In this document: piece by piece, positions 1 through 7,915 of the stretch | Layout: each line of letters opens with the position of its first letter | Position numbering within the stretch: position 1 is the stretch's first letter | Origin: Thermodesulfobacteriota bacterium | Lineage (GTDB): Bacteria > Desulfobacterota > Desulfobacteria > Desulfobacterales > Desulfosudaceae | Direction of reading: 5' to 3' | DNA: 53,560 nt | NCBI GenBank assembly: GCA_040753795.1 | Contig: JBFMDX010000026.1 | Span: 1-53,560, forward strand | The notes under the pieces: model-generated | Seen by the model: the letters and a program-made list of their open reading frames with translations, nothing else | The model's database searches: none | Told to the model about the DNA's origin: nothing | Position numbers and translations under genes: made by a program

Positions 1-480
1 GAACACGAACAGGGGCACGTCCAGCTTTTCCGCCTGGATCTGAAACCACTTCCAGTGGGTGTCGCAGATGGTATTGGTGCAGGTGATGATATCCGGCCGG
101 GCGATGCCGCCGTGTTTCAGGGGCGCGGCGGTGTCCACCGCGCCGATGTTGGTTTTGCAGTAGGAGCAGAGGTCCCGGGAATACCCCATGCTTTCGGCGT
201 GCTCGATCAGCCGCCGGGACTGCTTCTGGGCCGCGGCCACGGTGGCCATGTTCTCCGGGTGCAGCGGGAAAATGTCGAGCCCCAGCAGCAGTTCGATGGG
301 GAAACCGGCGCAGGTCCAGGCGGTCTTTTTCCACGGCAGCAGGCTGTAAAGCTTGCCCGTGAGAAAATACCAGGTCATGGGCCAGCGGAGGTCTCCGGCG
401 TGGGGCAGGGTCTCGACCCGGACAGGGGCGTTCGGGTCCATGGCGGGAGTTGTCGGTTGTTCAGCGTTCATGATGTTCAT
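1..480 (-). CDS. 2-hydroxyacyl-CoA dehydratase/benzoyl-CoA reductase-type subunit, 3' end cut off
   Basis: The first 160 residues are in the window; the gene continues past the left edge. The visible part has the signature of the BcrB/HgdA-type subunit of radical dehydratases/reductases: a TCAGFPIELL segment near residue 55, a CSYCKTNIGAVD motif near 105 and TCTNTICDTHWKW near 135, cysteines that in this family hold the [4Fe-4S] or double-cubane cluster. The start is taken at 480, because its ATG overlaps the TGA of the upstream gene (ATGA at 477-480), a typical sign of translational coupling; an in-frame ATG at 471 is the alternative. With the upstream gene it forms a two-subunit pair. Substrate cannot be told from the sequence; 2-hydroxyacyl-CoA dehydration, aromatic ring reduction and small-molecule reduction by double-cubane proteins are all possible. 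Confidence 0.85.
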   Translation of the reverse strand, partial: MNIMNAEQPTTPAMDPNAPVRVETLPHAGDLRWPMTWYFLTGKLYSLLPWKKTAWTCAGFPIELLLGLDIFPLHPENMATVAAAQKQSRRLIEHAESMGYSRDLCSYCKTNIGAVDTAAPLKHGGIARPDIITCTNTICDTHWKWFQIQAEKLDVPLFVF

Positions 481-1508
481 CCCATCTCAGCGAAGGCGGC
501 CAGCCGGGTGGCCAGCGGGTTGTCCGGGGTAGCCGTATACTCCCGTTCCACATGGAGGACCCGGTACCCCCTGCTTTTCAGGGCGTTGTTCACCAGCACG
601 GCGTCATAGGCATAGGGCTCGCAGAACTTGAGGTTCTGGGAAATGACGGCCCTGATGCCGGACTGCGCCAGGGCCGCTTCCAGGTATGCCAGCCGCTGGC
701 GCAGGCCCACCTTGGTGGCGGGCCTGGGTATGGACAGGTAGTACCGCGCCAGCGATTCCACTGGGTCGCCCTCATCGGGAATCCGGCTGGCGAAATATCG
801 CTCGCCCAGGGAGAGGTCGTCCCGGACCACCCGGAAACCGGCCTCGTCGATCTGGTCCATCAGTTCCGGGTAGGTGACGTCCGACCCGGTCAGCAGGGCC
901 TTCACCTTGTCCCCGGGGAAAGGCCCTCTTTGGCTGATCGTGTCGATGGCGGCATCTACTTCTTTGATGGCCTCGGCTCTGGGCAGGGTCATGCTTTTGA
1001 TCATGACCGAGAGGTATTCCCGGTTGGTCATGTCCTTTTCCGCCCGGAGGCCGGAAAAAACCCGGAGCCGCTCCTTGAGGCGGTTGGATTCCTGGTTGGC
1101 CCGGGCCAGCATCTCGCCGGTGACAAGGATGCCGAACTGGCGCTGGATGGCGTCCATCAGCCGCCACAGTTCGGATTTCATGAACCGGACGGCCGCTTCG
1201 TCGTCCTTCAGCGGCGTGTTGAACCAGTGCAGGAACGGCGTGGGCACATGCCGCTTCCACACGTCATAATGACGGTTGGTGGCGTTGCACCCCTGGGCGA
1301 CGACGATCCCGGCCCATTGCCCGGACCGGGCCAGTGCCTCGGTCATGATGCTGCGCGCGGCCGGGCAGAAAAAGGCCGGCAGATAGCGGTCGGCCGGGTC
1401 GTTGGCGGCGCGCACGTCCCCGAGGATCTTGTACGGTGCAAAACCGGCGGCGGCGATGACCTCCTCGGGCATGTCGTGGGAGGTGTCAAAATAGGCGATG
1501 GTTTCCAT
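477..1508 (-). CDS. 2-hydroxyacyl-CoA dehydratase D-component family subunit (BcrC/HgdB-like)
   Basis: This protein of about 343 residues belongs to the smaller-subunit branch of the benzoyl-CoA reductase/2-hydroxyglutaryl-CoA dehydratase family. It shows the three spaced cysteine motifs expected for cluster binding: FFCPAARS near residue 47, AQGCNATNRHYD near 73 and NLKFCEPYAYD near 295, followed by the HVEREYT strand typical of the C-terminal half. ATG at 1508 is preferred over a TTG at 1514. It is translationally coupled (ATGA) to the subunit gene that leaves the window. The only ATPase of a possible activator type nearby is the CooC-like gene 15 kb away; no ASKHA activator is seen. Function is inferred from family only. 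Confidence 0.85.
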   Translation of the reverse strand: METIAYFDTSHDMPEEVIAAAGFAPYKILGDVRAANDPADRYLPAFFCPAARSIMTEALARSGQWAGIVVAQGCNATNRHYDVWKRHVPTPFLHWFNTPLKDDEAAVRFMKSELWRLMDAIQRQFGILVTGEMLARANQESNRLKERLRVFSGLRAEKDMTNREYLSVMIKSMTLPRAEAIKEVDAAIDTISQRGPFPGDKVKALLTGSDVTYPELMDQIDEAGFRVVRDDLSLGERYFASRIPDEGDPVESLARYYLSIPRPATKVGLRQRLAYLEAALAQSGIRAVISQNLKFCEPYAYDAVLVNNALKSRGYRVLHVEREYTATPDNPLATRLAAFAEMG

Positions 1509-1921
1509 TGTCAACGTTTCCGGCAGATTTGGGTTTTCAGCATCAAAATAAGTTGAACGACTGACCGAACTATTTCTTTACCTCACACCGGTCGTTGCCG
1601 TCAAGCAGAATCCGCTTAAAAGCGCGAGGCGTCCAGCAGGTGTATCCCCTCGGCTTTATTTTTCATCAGCCTGATATTTCCCATCGGAATCGGTTACGAA
1701 CAGCATAAAAAACCGGAAATTCCATTCCGCGGGTGGATTTCGGCTAAAAAATCAATCTGGACATCGGAGTGCAAAAAGGGAAAATCTTTACAATCTCTGT
1801 TCTCTAATGTCAAATTATTTTATAGAGTAAGTTCCATTAAAAAAACAACCGGTGAACCGCCACACCGATATTTCGCCATTCGATTTCAGCCTTTTCCCGA
1901 AATGATTGGAAAGGATAAAAT
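1509..1921. other. 413-bp divergent intergenic region
   Basis: No convincing gene lies here. The right half (about 1740-1860) is AT-rich and probably carries the promoters of the divergent dehydratase operon and the flavoprotein gene. A TTTACA box at 1787-1792 could be a -35 element for the plus-strand gene, but the sequence 17 nt downstream (TCAAAT) is a poor -10, so I do not call a promoter. Short in-frame peptides on the minus strand at about 1620-1690 have no ribosome-binding site. Confidence 0.4.
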
Positions 1922-3034
1922 ATGGGCAAACATCTGGTTTTAGCCGGCGGCGGTCACGCCCACCTGATGACCCTGGAGCGGCTTGATGAATTTGTCCGGC
2001 GGGGGCACCGGGTGACTGTGATCGGTCCGGCAGCCTATCACTACTATTCGGGTATGGGGCCGGGCATGCTGGCCGGCGTCTATACCCCGGAGGAGATTCG
2101 TTTTGCCATCCGCCGGGTAACTGAAAAAAAAGGCGGAACCTTTCTCTGCGACGCGGTGGAGACGATCGATCCCCGGGGAAAGACCGTTCGTCTCACCTCC
2201 GGCGGCCAGATCGCTTATGACGTGCTCTCCTGCAACCTGGGCAGTCATGTGCCCCGGGACCTGGTGACAAGGGACGAGGGCGGCGTTTATCCGGTCAAGC
2301 CCATCGAACAACTGCTGGAAGCGCGGCAGCGCCTTCTGGACATCGGCGTCCGCAGGCCGGCGGGCGTGGTGGTTGCCGGCGGCGGACCGGCGGCCGCGGA
2401 GATCGCGGGCAATGTCCATCACCTGGCCCTGACGTCGGGAATAAACCTGCCGGCCATTACCGTCTGCGCCGGCCGGTCTTTTCTGGGGCGGTTTCCGGAA
2501 AGCGTCCGTTCCCGGGTTTACCGTTCCCTGACCGGACGCGGCATCGTTATTGACGAAAGCGGGTTCGTCACGGCCATCCAGACCGGGGCCGTCACCCTTG
2601 AGTCGGGCAGAACCATTACGGCGGATGTTATTTTTGTTGCGCCGGGCGTGAAACCATCGCCCGTTGCCGTCGCTTCCGGCCTGCCGGGCGGACCCGACGG
2701 CGGTCTCCTGGTCAATCAATATTTGCAGTCGCCGACCCATCCGGAAATTTTTGGCGGCGGCGATTGCATTTATTTCGAGCCCCGGCCCCTGGACAAGGTC
2801 GGCGTCTATGCCGTGCGGCAGAACCCGTTGCTTCTTCACAATCTTCTGGCCGCTTTGGAGGGAGGGCCCCTGCGGCCTTTCCGGCCCCAGGACGGTTACC
2901 TGCTGATTTTAAACCTGGGCGATTACCGCGGGGTGCTGAAAAAAGGATGGCTGACGTTCGAAGGCCGCGCGGCCTTCCTGCTCAAGGATTACATCGACCG
3001 GCGCTTCATGAGACGGTTCCAGGCAATGGAGTAG
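1922..3034 (+). CDS. FAD-dependent pyridine nucleotide-disulfide oxidoreductase, 'N-terminal to SelD' type
   Basis: The 370-residue flavoprotein begins with a Rossmann FAD motif in the form LVLAGGGHAH (residues 5-14), which is the hallmark of the NDH-2-like domain found fused in front of SelD (TIGR03169) or free-standing as here. A second dinucleotide motif, VVAGGGPAAAEIAG, lies near residue 155 and would bind NAD(P)H. The FAD-binding GGGDC strand near residue 278 is also present. No redox-active CxxC is seen, so it is more likely an NADH dehydrogenase-like electron carrier than a disulfide reductase. It stands alone on the plus strand, tail to tail with a DUF3047 gene. Its closeness to a TIGR04282 transferase suggests a link with the poorly understood selenodomain gene group (inference). 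Confidence 0.8.
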   Translation: MGKHLVLAGGGHAHLMTLERLDEFVRRGHRVTVIGPAAYHYYSGMGPGMLAGVYTPEEIRFAIRRVTEKKGGTFLCDAVETIDPRGKTVRLTSGGQIAYDVLSCNLGSHVPRDLVTRDEGGVYPVKPIEQLLEARQRLLDIGVRRPAGVVVAGGGPAAAEIAGNVHHLALTSGINLPAITVCAGRSFLGRFPESVRSRVYRSLTGRGIVIDESGFVTAIQTGAVTLESGRTITADVIFVAPGVKPSPVAVASGLPGGPDGGLLVNQYLQSPTHPEIFGGGDCIYFEPRPLDKVGVYAVRQNPLLLHNLLAALEGGPLRPFRPQDGYLLILNLGDYRGVLKKGWLTFEGRAAFLLKDYIDRRFMRRFQAME

Positions 3035-3042
3035 GGGACGGA

Positions 3043-3828
3043 TTAAGGATTTGCCGTTGGCCCTGATTTAAAAATGATGTCGCCGTAATACGCGGTGGCG
3101 GCTTCGCCGGTGTTGTCCGAATCGGTCATAATCGCCACGCCGGTGATCAGGGGCGGCTGCCGGCCGAAACAGTCCAGGTAGTCCTGATAGATATTCCGCT
3201 CTGCCGTGATCCAGGTGTCCGTCCGGTCAGGGCCGCTTTCCACCACGATCATCATGACCCGGTCGGTAAAGGGGTTGGGTACCCGGGTGTCCAGCGGCGC
3301 CCGGCTTTCCCAAATATAATTGACGGCGCTGCCTGGGGGATATTCGCCATATATCAGCCGAGCGCCTTCAAACTGGGCTTTTTCCAGAATACCCGCCTGG
3401 CCGGGATCGTATTCAAAGGCGATATAGATCCGGGCCGGGTAATCATCCCCGCCTTTCCGGGTGACATCGCCGTTTTCGTATACATTGCTGATTTTCCAGC
3501 GCCACTGGATAAGGGGATAAATCATGGGGTCGATGCGGATTTTGCGGATGAGGCCGGAGGCCGAGGCGTTGCTGTCGGCCCGGATAACGGACAGGCCGCT
3601 GTCCTGAACAATATCATAGTCTGTATGATCCTTGATTTTGCGGAAGGTCAGCGGCTGCCACCCTTCCGGGAGGCCTTCAGCGGTAACGGCGGTGTTTGAA
3701 AAATTTCCCACGGCCAGAACATCCCCGGCCGTGACAGCGGCCGGTCCTGACAGAACGAGAAAAAGAACCGCCACAAAGGTGGCCGGTAACCGTTCGCTAA
3801 AGAACCGGATCTGGTCCGATTTGGTCAT
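3043..3828 (-). CDS. DUF3047 family exported protein
   Basis: The protein has about 261 residues. An N-terminal hydrophobic segment with the end VLSGPAAVTA resembles a Sec signal peptide. The rest matches DUF3047: conserved QWRWKISNVYENGD, DDYPARIYIAFEYD, NYIWESRAPLDTRVPNPFTDRVMMIVVESG and ITGVAIMTDSDNTGEAATAYYGDI. The fold is probably a beta-sandwich, often with carbohydrate-like topology; the biochemical role is unknown. The start at 3828 has a good GGAGGAAC ribosome-binding site and overlaps the stop of the preceding transferase gene by 4 bases (ATGA). It is the last gene of the five-gene minus-strand run. Confidence 0.8.
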   Translation of the reverse strand: MTKSDQIRFFSERLPATFVAVLFLVLSGPAAVTAGDVLAVGNFSNTAVTAEGLPEGWQPLTFRKIKDHTDYDIVQDSGLSVIRADSNASASGLIRKIRIDPMIYPLIQWRWKISNVYENGDVTRKGGDDYPARIYIAFEYDPGQAGILEKAQFEGARLIYGEYPPGSAVNYIWESRAPLDTRVPNPFTDRVMMIVVESGPDRTDTWITAERNIYQDYLDCFGRQPPLITGVAIMTDSDNTGEAATAYYGDIIFKSGPTANP

Positions 3829-4532
3829 GAGTTCCTCCGATTGCTGATCATGTTCCGCAGCCGCTTCCGGGTATGAGCGGCCGGGCCGGCGCATTCACGG
3901 CTGTCCGACTCAAGCGCTTTCAGGTCGTCGATGGTGTCCATATCCCGCCAGACCGGCAGCATCCGCGGGGTAATTCCGCGCGCGTCAAATTGCCGCAGCG
4001 TTTCCGACAGTACTGTTCCCGTTCCCCAGGTGATGCCGTCAAACACCTCGGGCAGAAAACCCGCGGCCGTAAACCCGATCAGGTAATACCCGCCGTCCCG
4101 GGCCGGGCCGATGACCGCCGCGTGATCCCGCAGCAGGTCAAAGGTTTCATGGATTATGGCTGCCGGCAGGTCCGGCAGATCGCTGCCGACAACCAGCGCT
4201 CGGGAAAATCCAGCGGCAAAGGTTTCCGTCAGGGCGTTCTTCATCCTTTCTCCCAGGGACTCTCCTGTCTGGGCCAAAAGCGGCCAATCTCCGCCCAGCC
4301 AGGCGCGCGCAAGCTCCCTGTCCCCGGCGGGATAAAAGTAGATCCGCGCCGCCCGTCCGGTTGACGTGAGCATGGCCAGCGCATCCGCTACAAAGCATTG
4401 ATAAAGAGCCAGGGCCTCCGCGTCTCCCAGGGACGCGGCCAGACGGGTCTTGACCGCCCCCTTGACCGGCGTTTTGACAAAAAGAACTATGGCGTCGTCT
4501 TTATCGCTTTTTACGAATTCATCATCATTCAT
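3825..4532 (-). CDS. TIGR04282-type (DUF2064) nucleotidyl/glycosyl transferase
   Basis: The protein of about 235 residues has the GT-A-like fold signatures of DUF2064/TIGR04282: VKTPVKGAVKTRLA near the N-terminus, SLGERMKNAL, VVGSDLPDLPA (the DxD-like nucleotide-sugar site) and GPARDGGYYLIGF. Members have been named rSAM/selenodomain-associated transferase 1, and some act in arsenosugar biosynthesis. The start codon at 4532 lies within the 3' end of the upstream lipoprotein gene (8-base overlap), and the 3' end overlaps the DUF3047 gene, so the three are probably translated from one mRNA. The C-terminal ~25 residues after LESDS are basic and family-atypical. The substrate is unknown. Confidence 0.8.
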   Translation of the reverse strand: MNDDEFVKSDKDDAIVLFVKTPVKGAVKTRLAASLGDAEALALYQCFVADALAMLTSTGRAARIYFYPAGDRELARAWLGGDWPLLAQTGESLGERMKNALTETFAAGFSRALVVGSDLPDLPAAIIHETFDLLRDHAAVIGPARDGGYYLIGFTAAGFLPEVFDGITWGTGTVLSETLRQFDARGITPRMLPVWRDMDTIDDLKALESDSRECAGPAAHTRKRLRNMISNRRNS

Positions 4533-6048
4533 TATATTCAAAATTTTTATCCATTAAATCCGGATCGGAAAAATAGGACCGGCCCACCAGGGTCAGGGCA
4601 TGGTGACCCCGCTGGCGCATGCTGCCCACCTTGGGAATGCCCATGGAGAAAAGAATGTACGGCTCGATCCGGGTGGATTCTTTGGCAATGCCGCTCGTGT
4701 TGAAAAGGCTGGCGTGACCGCCGTTGTCCGTCGGGAGCATTTCCAGGGTCTCATAGGGAACCAGGGAACAAATCGTGCCGTCCGCCGGAACCGGGTCGGC
4801 CGTGAGGCCGACCACCTGATGCCAGTCGGCGTTGACATGGACATTCAGCCGGTTTTCCGGAAAAGACGAGGGCAGGGTCATGGGAGAGAAAGCGTCGATG
4901 GCAAAGGACTGGGGCTTGATGCGCTTGATTGTTCCCTCGGCCGGTACAAAGAAATGATAACACCCGCAGTTGTTCATGATGTCCGCCATCACCGGCCGGC
5001 CGCTGCCGTCCAGGGTGACACGCACGGTCAGCCCGTCCAGGGGGCCGCGTTCCAGCCAGGGGGATTTCGGCCCCTGCCTGGCCGCGTACCAGACGGCGTA
5101 GTTGATCTGGAGAACCGGTTTGCCCCGGTAAAAGGCGTTGGTGCAATACCAGTATATCGCCGATCGTTCCTCATCCACCCGGATGTTTTTGTCCCGCCAT
5201 TGGATCGTGCCGAAGCGGTCGGAATCGCCGCTGATCTCCTGGGTGATGGTCGGCGCGAAGTTCTCGGCCAGCATGCGGCGGGCAACGGTATCCGGCCGGG
5301 GCACGGCCAGGGCGTTATCTGATGACGCCGAAAGAATCCGGCCGATTTCTTCTTCGCTCAGAACCGGCGCTTTTTCCGGCAGATAGCAGACGCTTTCACT
5401 GCCCGGCGGGATGGGGCCGGGCGGTTTGGAAAGCCAGTCGCTCATCCGGCGGTGGGCCTTCCGGGTCAGGTAGACTACCGGCAGGGCCGTCAGGGGATAG
5501 GCGCCGACGGCCCGCATCCAGGTTTCATATACTTGCGGGCATTCCATGGCCGCGGTCACTGCCTCATGAAAATCGGGCTGTTTGCGCCGGGCCGCGAGCA
5601 GGGCGGCGGCGGCTGTCTCGGCATAATCGGCCAGTTCGTCGGCCGCGGGCGGAACCCCGGCCAGGCGGGACAGCCTTTCCCGGGATTCCGCCGGCAGGCA
5701 GAGAATCTCGCCGCAGCGGGCAGCGGCATCTTCAGCTCGCATCCAGTCAATCCAGAGGTCTTTTTCCGCCGCCGTTGAGACGCGGTCCTTCAGGCCGCAC
5801 AGGAACCGGTCGGCACGGAGAAAGGCCAATCCGTCCAGGCGGCCGACGGCGGCATTATTGACCCCGGCCTCGGTCGTCTCCTTATCCAGGGCCTGGAGGA
5901 AGCGGTCGTACCGGGCTGTTTTATCATCCATCGGTACACGGGACGGTTTTATTCCCGAAGAGCAGGCGCCCATGATCAGGGCAATGGACAAGAGCAGGAT
6001 CGATGCCCGGTAATGTTTCCCCGGGGGAAAAGTGTGGTCGATTTTCAT
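4525..6048 (-). CDS. large lipoprotein of unknown function
   Basis: The 507-residue product starts with a lipoprotein signal (LLSIALIMGAC, lipobox cysteine near residue 27), so it is probably membrane-anchored in the periplasm or outer membrane. I do not recognise a domain. Residues 35-200 look helical; the C-terminal 280 residues look like mixed beta structure with distinctive segments such as IMNNCGCYHFF, FAIDAFSPMTLPSSFPENRLNVHVNADWHQVVGL and PYILFSMGIPKVGSMRQRGHHALTLVGR. ATG at 6048 is chosen because it has GAGGAG upstream and directly begins the signal peptide; a longer reading frame upstream lacks support. The 3' end overlaps the transferase gene. Confidence 0.75.
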   Translation of the reverse strand: MKIDHTFPPGKHYRASILLLSIALIMGACSSGIKPSRVPMDDKTARYDRFLQALDKETTEAGVNNAAVGRLDGLAFLRADRFLCGLKDRVSTAAEKDLWIDWMRAEDAAARCGEILCLPAESRERLSRLAGVPPAADELADYAETAAAALLAARRKQPDFHEAVTAAMECPQVYETWMRAVGAYPLTALPVVYLTRKAHRRMSDWLSKPPGPIPPGSESVCYLPEKAPVLSEEEIGRILSASSDNALAVPRPDTVARRMLAENFAPTITQEISGDSDRFGTIQWRDKNIRVDEERSAIYWYCTNAFYRGKPVLQINYAVWYAARQGPKSPWLERGPLDGLTVRVTLDGSGRPVMADIMNNCGCYHFFVPAEGTIKRIKPQSFAIDAFSPMTLPSSFPENRLNVHVNADWHQVVGLTADPVPADGTICSLVPYETLEMLPTDNGGHASLFNTSGIAKESTRIEPYILFSMGIPKVGSMRQRGHHALTLVGRSYFSDPDLMDKNFEYNE

Positions 6049-6116
6049 GTGTTTTTTCTCCTCATGGACCGGATGATAGAAGGGGCAGGGCTTTTTGGCT
6101 GTTTTCAATATCGAAG

Positions 6117-6767
6117 CTATAGACGGTTTGCCAGGTTGATCGCCGTCGGAATCACGCCGAAAAGTATAATTATAAAGGACAGGACGAAGAAACCCACGGC
6201 CATTTTGGGCTTCCTGGCTACGGCTCCGAAAAGGAGGCAAAGGCAGATGGAAACGCTCCAGGGCAGGTAGGTTTCCCTGATCATGGCCCATTGCATGCGT
6301 TGAACATATTGTTTGAAGTCCGGTTCCGGATATCGAACCCGGATTTCCAGGCTGTCAGTAATGTCCGGGTTGTACAGGACCGGCAGCTTTTGTCCTATCG
6401 ATACTTTTTTCTCAAGGTCGGCCCGGTTCTGAACCACGCCGGGAACATATTTGCCCAGCCCGAATTTCTCTTTTTTACCATCGATGTCGCCCTCAACCCA
6501 GTATTTGTCGGCGGTTCTGTGTTTCGTGGCGTTATCCCCTTCGACAAAAACGATGTTTTCGATGGTGAAAACGGCCGGCCTGTAGCCGTCGGCATAATGA
6601 AGAAGATAAATGCAGGTTTCGATACCCGAGGACGTGACCAGGGCCGTCCAGAAGGAAAAGACAACGGACAGCATGCCGCAAAGGATCATCAGTCCGGATG
6701 AAAACGTGACGCTGTCGGCGTAAGGGTTGCCCGGCGTGTTGGCGGTTTTCGGATCGGACGGATTCAT
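6117..6767 (-). CDS. DUF3592 membrane protein
   Basis: The product has about 216 residues with a membrane helix near residues 25-50 and two at the C-terminus (about 160-180 and 185-208). Between them is a soluble beta-rich segment ending in GQKLPVLYNPDITDSLEIR, the pattern of DUF3592 proteins. Start at 6767 has AGGAAG upstream. It lies 13 bases downstream of the DsbA-like gene and 68 bases upstream of the lipoprotein gene, so it is probably part of the same transcript. Role unknown. Confidence 0.7.
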   Translation of the reverse strand: MNPSDPKTANTPGNPYADSVTFSSGLMILCGMLSVVFSFWTALVTSSGIETCIYLLHYADGYRPAVFTIENIVFVEGDNATKHRTADKYWVEGDIDGKKEKFGLGKYVPGVVQNRADLEKKVSIGQKLPVLYNPDITDSLEIRVRYPEPDFKQYVQRMQWAMIRETYLPWSVSICLCLLFGAVARKPKMAVGFFVLSFIIILFGVIPTAINLANRL

Positions 6768-6780
6768 TCCCGCGCTTCCT

Positions 6781-7563
6781 TTATTGTTTTGTCGATCCCG
6801 GCACCGGTTGCGCCAGCAGACGGTCGATGACCGTGCTGAAATAAGCGATATCCTTGGCTCCCTTGACCATGATGCCGTTGATGACAAAGAAGGGCACGCT
6901 TTTTAAGTTGTTGCTCGTGGCCTCTCCCTGGTCCGCCGTGATCACTTTGGCCACGGCTTCGGATTTGCGGTCGGCATTAAAGGTGTCCAGGTTCAACCCC
7001 AGGTTTTTAGCCAGCTGGACATAACCCGCTTCGTTAAGCTTGCTCATATCGGCATAAAGCATATCCCGGAATTCCCAGAACCGGCCCTGGCGGTGGGCGG
7101 CCAGGGCGGCCTTGGCGGCGTCAAGGGCGGCGGCATGATTTGGCAGCGGGTTGTTTTTATACACCAGCCGCAGCTTTCCGGGATACTTATCCATAAGGCT
7201 GTACATGGTTTCGACGGTTCGGGCACAATACGGGCACTGAAAATCCATGAAGGCAATAACGGTGACCGGCGCTTTCTCCGGCCCCTTGGACGGGTTCTCC
7301 GGCCGGACCGGTATCGACAGCGGGTTCTTAAAACTGTTTTCAAGCTGCTGTTGACTGTTCCCGGCCATTTGCTGCTGATAGGCGTTCATGGCGTCATAAA
7401 CCAGCTTGGGATCATCCTTGAGCACTTGGACGATGGCTGCTTTCAGGGTTTCCTTGTCAATGGTAACGGTGCCCACGGCCACATCCTGGGCCGCATCCGG
7501 GATTCGGGGGAAAAAAAACAATCCAGCCAGAACTGTCGCGAGTGCCAGGTTCCATTTATTCAT
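6781..7563 (-). CDS. DsbA-family thiol:disulfide interchange protein
   Basis: The 260-residue protein has an N-terminal signal peptide (about 1-25), a helical leader around residues 38-80 resembling the N-terminal trimerisation or linker segment of ScsC/BdbD-like proteins, then a thioredoxin fold. The active site is C110-P-Y-C113 in FMDFQCPYCART, and the cis-proline loop is SVPFFVING near residue 220. It should act in the periplasm, oxidising or isomerising disulfides. No DsbB or DsbD partner is next to it. The gene is first in the minus-strand run ending at 3043. Confidence 0.9.
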   Translation of the reverse strand: MNKWNLALATVLAGLFFFPRIPDAAQDVAVGTVTIDKETLKAAIVQVLKDDPKLVYDAMNAYQQQMAGNSQQQLENSFKNPLSIPVRPENPSKGPEKAPVTVIAFMDFQCPYCARTVETMYSLMDKYPGKLRLVYKNNPLPNHAAALDAAKAALAAHRQGRFWEFRDMLYADMSKLNEAGYVQLAKNLGLNLDTFNADRKSEAVAKVITADQGEATSNNLKSVPFFVINGIMVKGAKDIAYFSTVIDRLLAQPVPGSTKQ

Positions 7564-7915
7564 GTTGTGCTTCTCCGTGTATTAATATAATGAGGACTAA
7601 TTGACCAGCCAAAACCATAACTGTTTATTATAATATATAAATTTGCAGCAATAAAAGACAGGTGGAAAGTGTCCCGCAAAAGGTCCCATGACCTCCGCCG
7701 GAAGGGGTTCACCCTCCGTGACTATGATCGGCAACCATAACAATTTCGGCGCCGGGCGTCAATTTTATTGCGGTCAAAGCGAAAATCTTGTTGTATTTTG
7801 ATAAATATTCTGTTATTTATGCCCAGTTTTAAATGAGACACACATTATGCATAATGAAAAAAGTTATATAGATCAAAGGCTAAAATAATCAATTAACAAA
7901 CATCAAGGGGGAAAC
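7564..7915. other. 352-bp divergent intergenic region
   Basis: The region separates the divergent DsbA-like and OmpA-like genes. The left part (7620-7650) and right part (7780-7910) are AT-rich. The GC-richer middle, 7676-7740, contains GGTCCCATGACC and other short inverted repeats, but I cannot match it to a known RNA. A candidate promoter for the plus-strand gene is listed separately. Confidence 0.5.
7788..7816 (+). promoter_or_regulatory. candidate sigma-70 promoter for the OmpA-like gene
   Basis: TTGTTG at 7788-7793 and TGTTAT at 7811-7816 are 17 nt apart, each matching the consensus hexamer at four positions. The start codon is about 100 nt downstream, leaving an AT-rich leader that ends in AAGGGGGAAAC. 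The match is moderate only. Confidence 0.35.

Noticed and set aside
552-1556. 334-residue plus-strand open frame opposite the dehydratase subunit gene
   Set aside because: It mirrors a well-supported minus-strand gene, has no family-like motifs and is Gly/His/Pro-rich, as expected for an antisense shadow in GC-rich DNA.
7676-7740. GC-rich structured stretch upstream of the OmpA-like gene as a riboswitch
   Set aside because: Short inverted repeats are present but no conserved core of a known riboswitch class could be matched on either strand.
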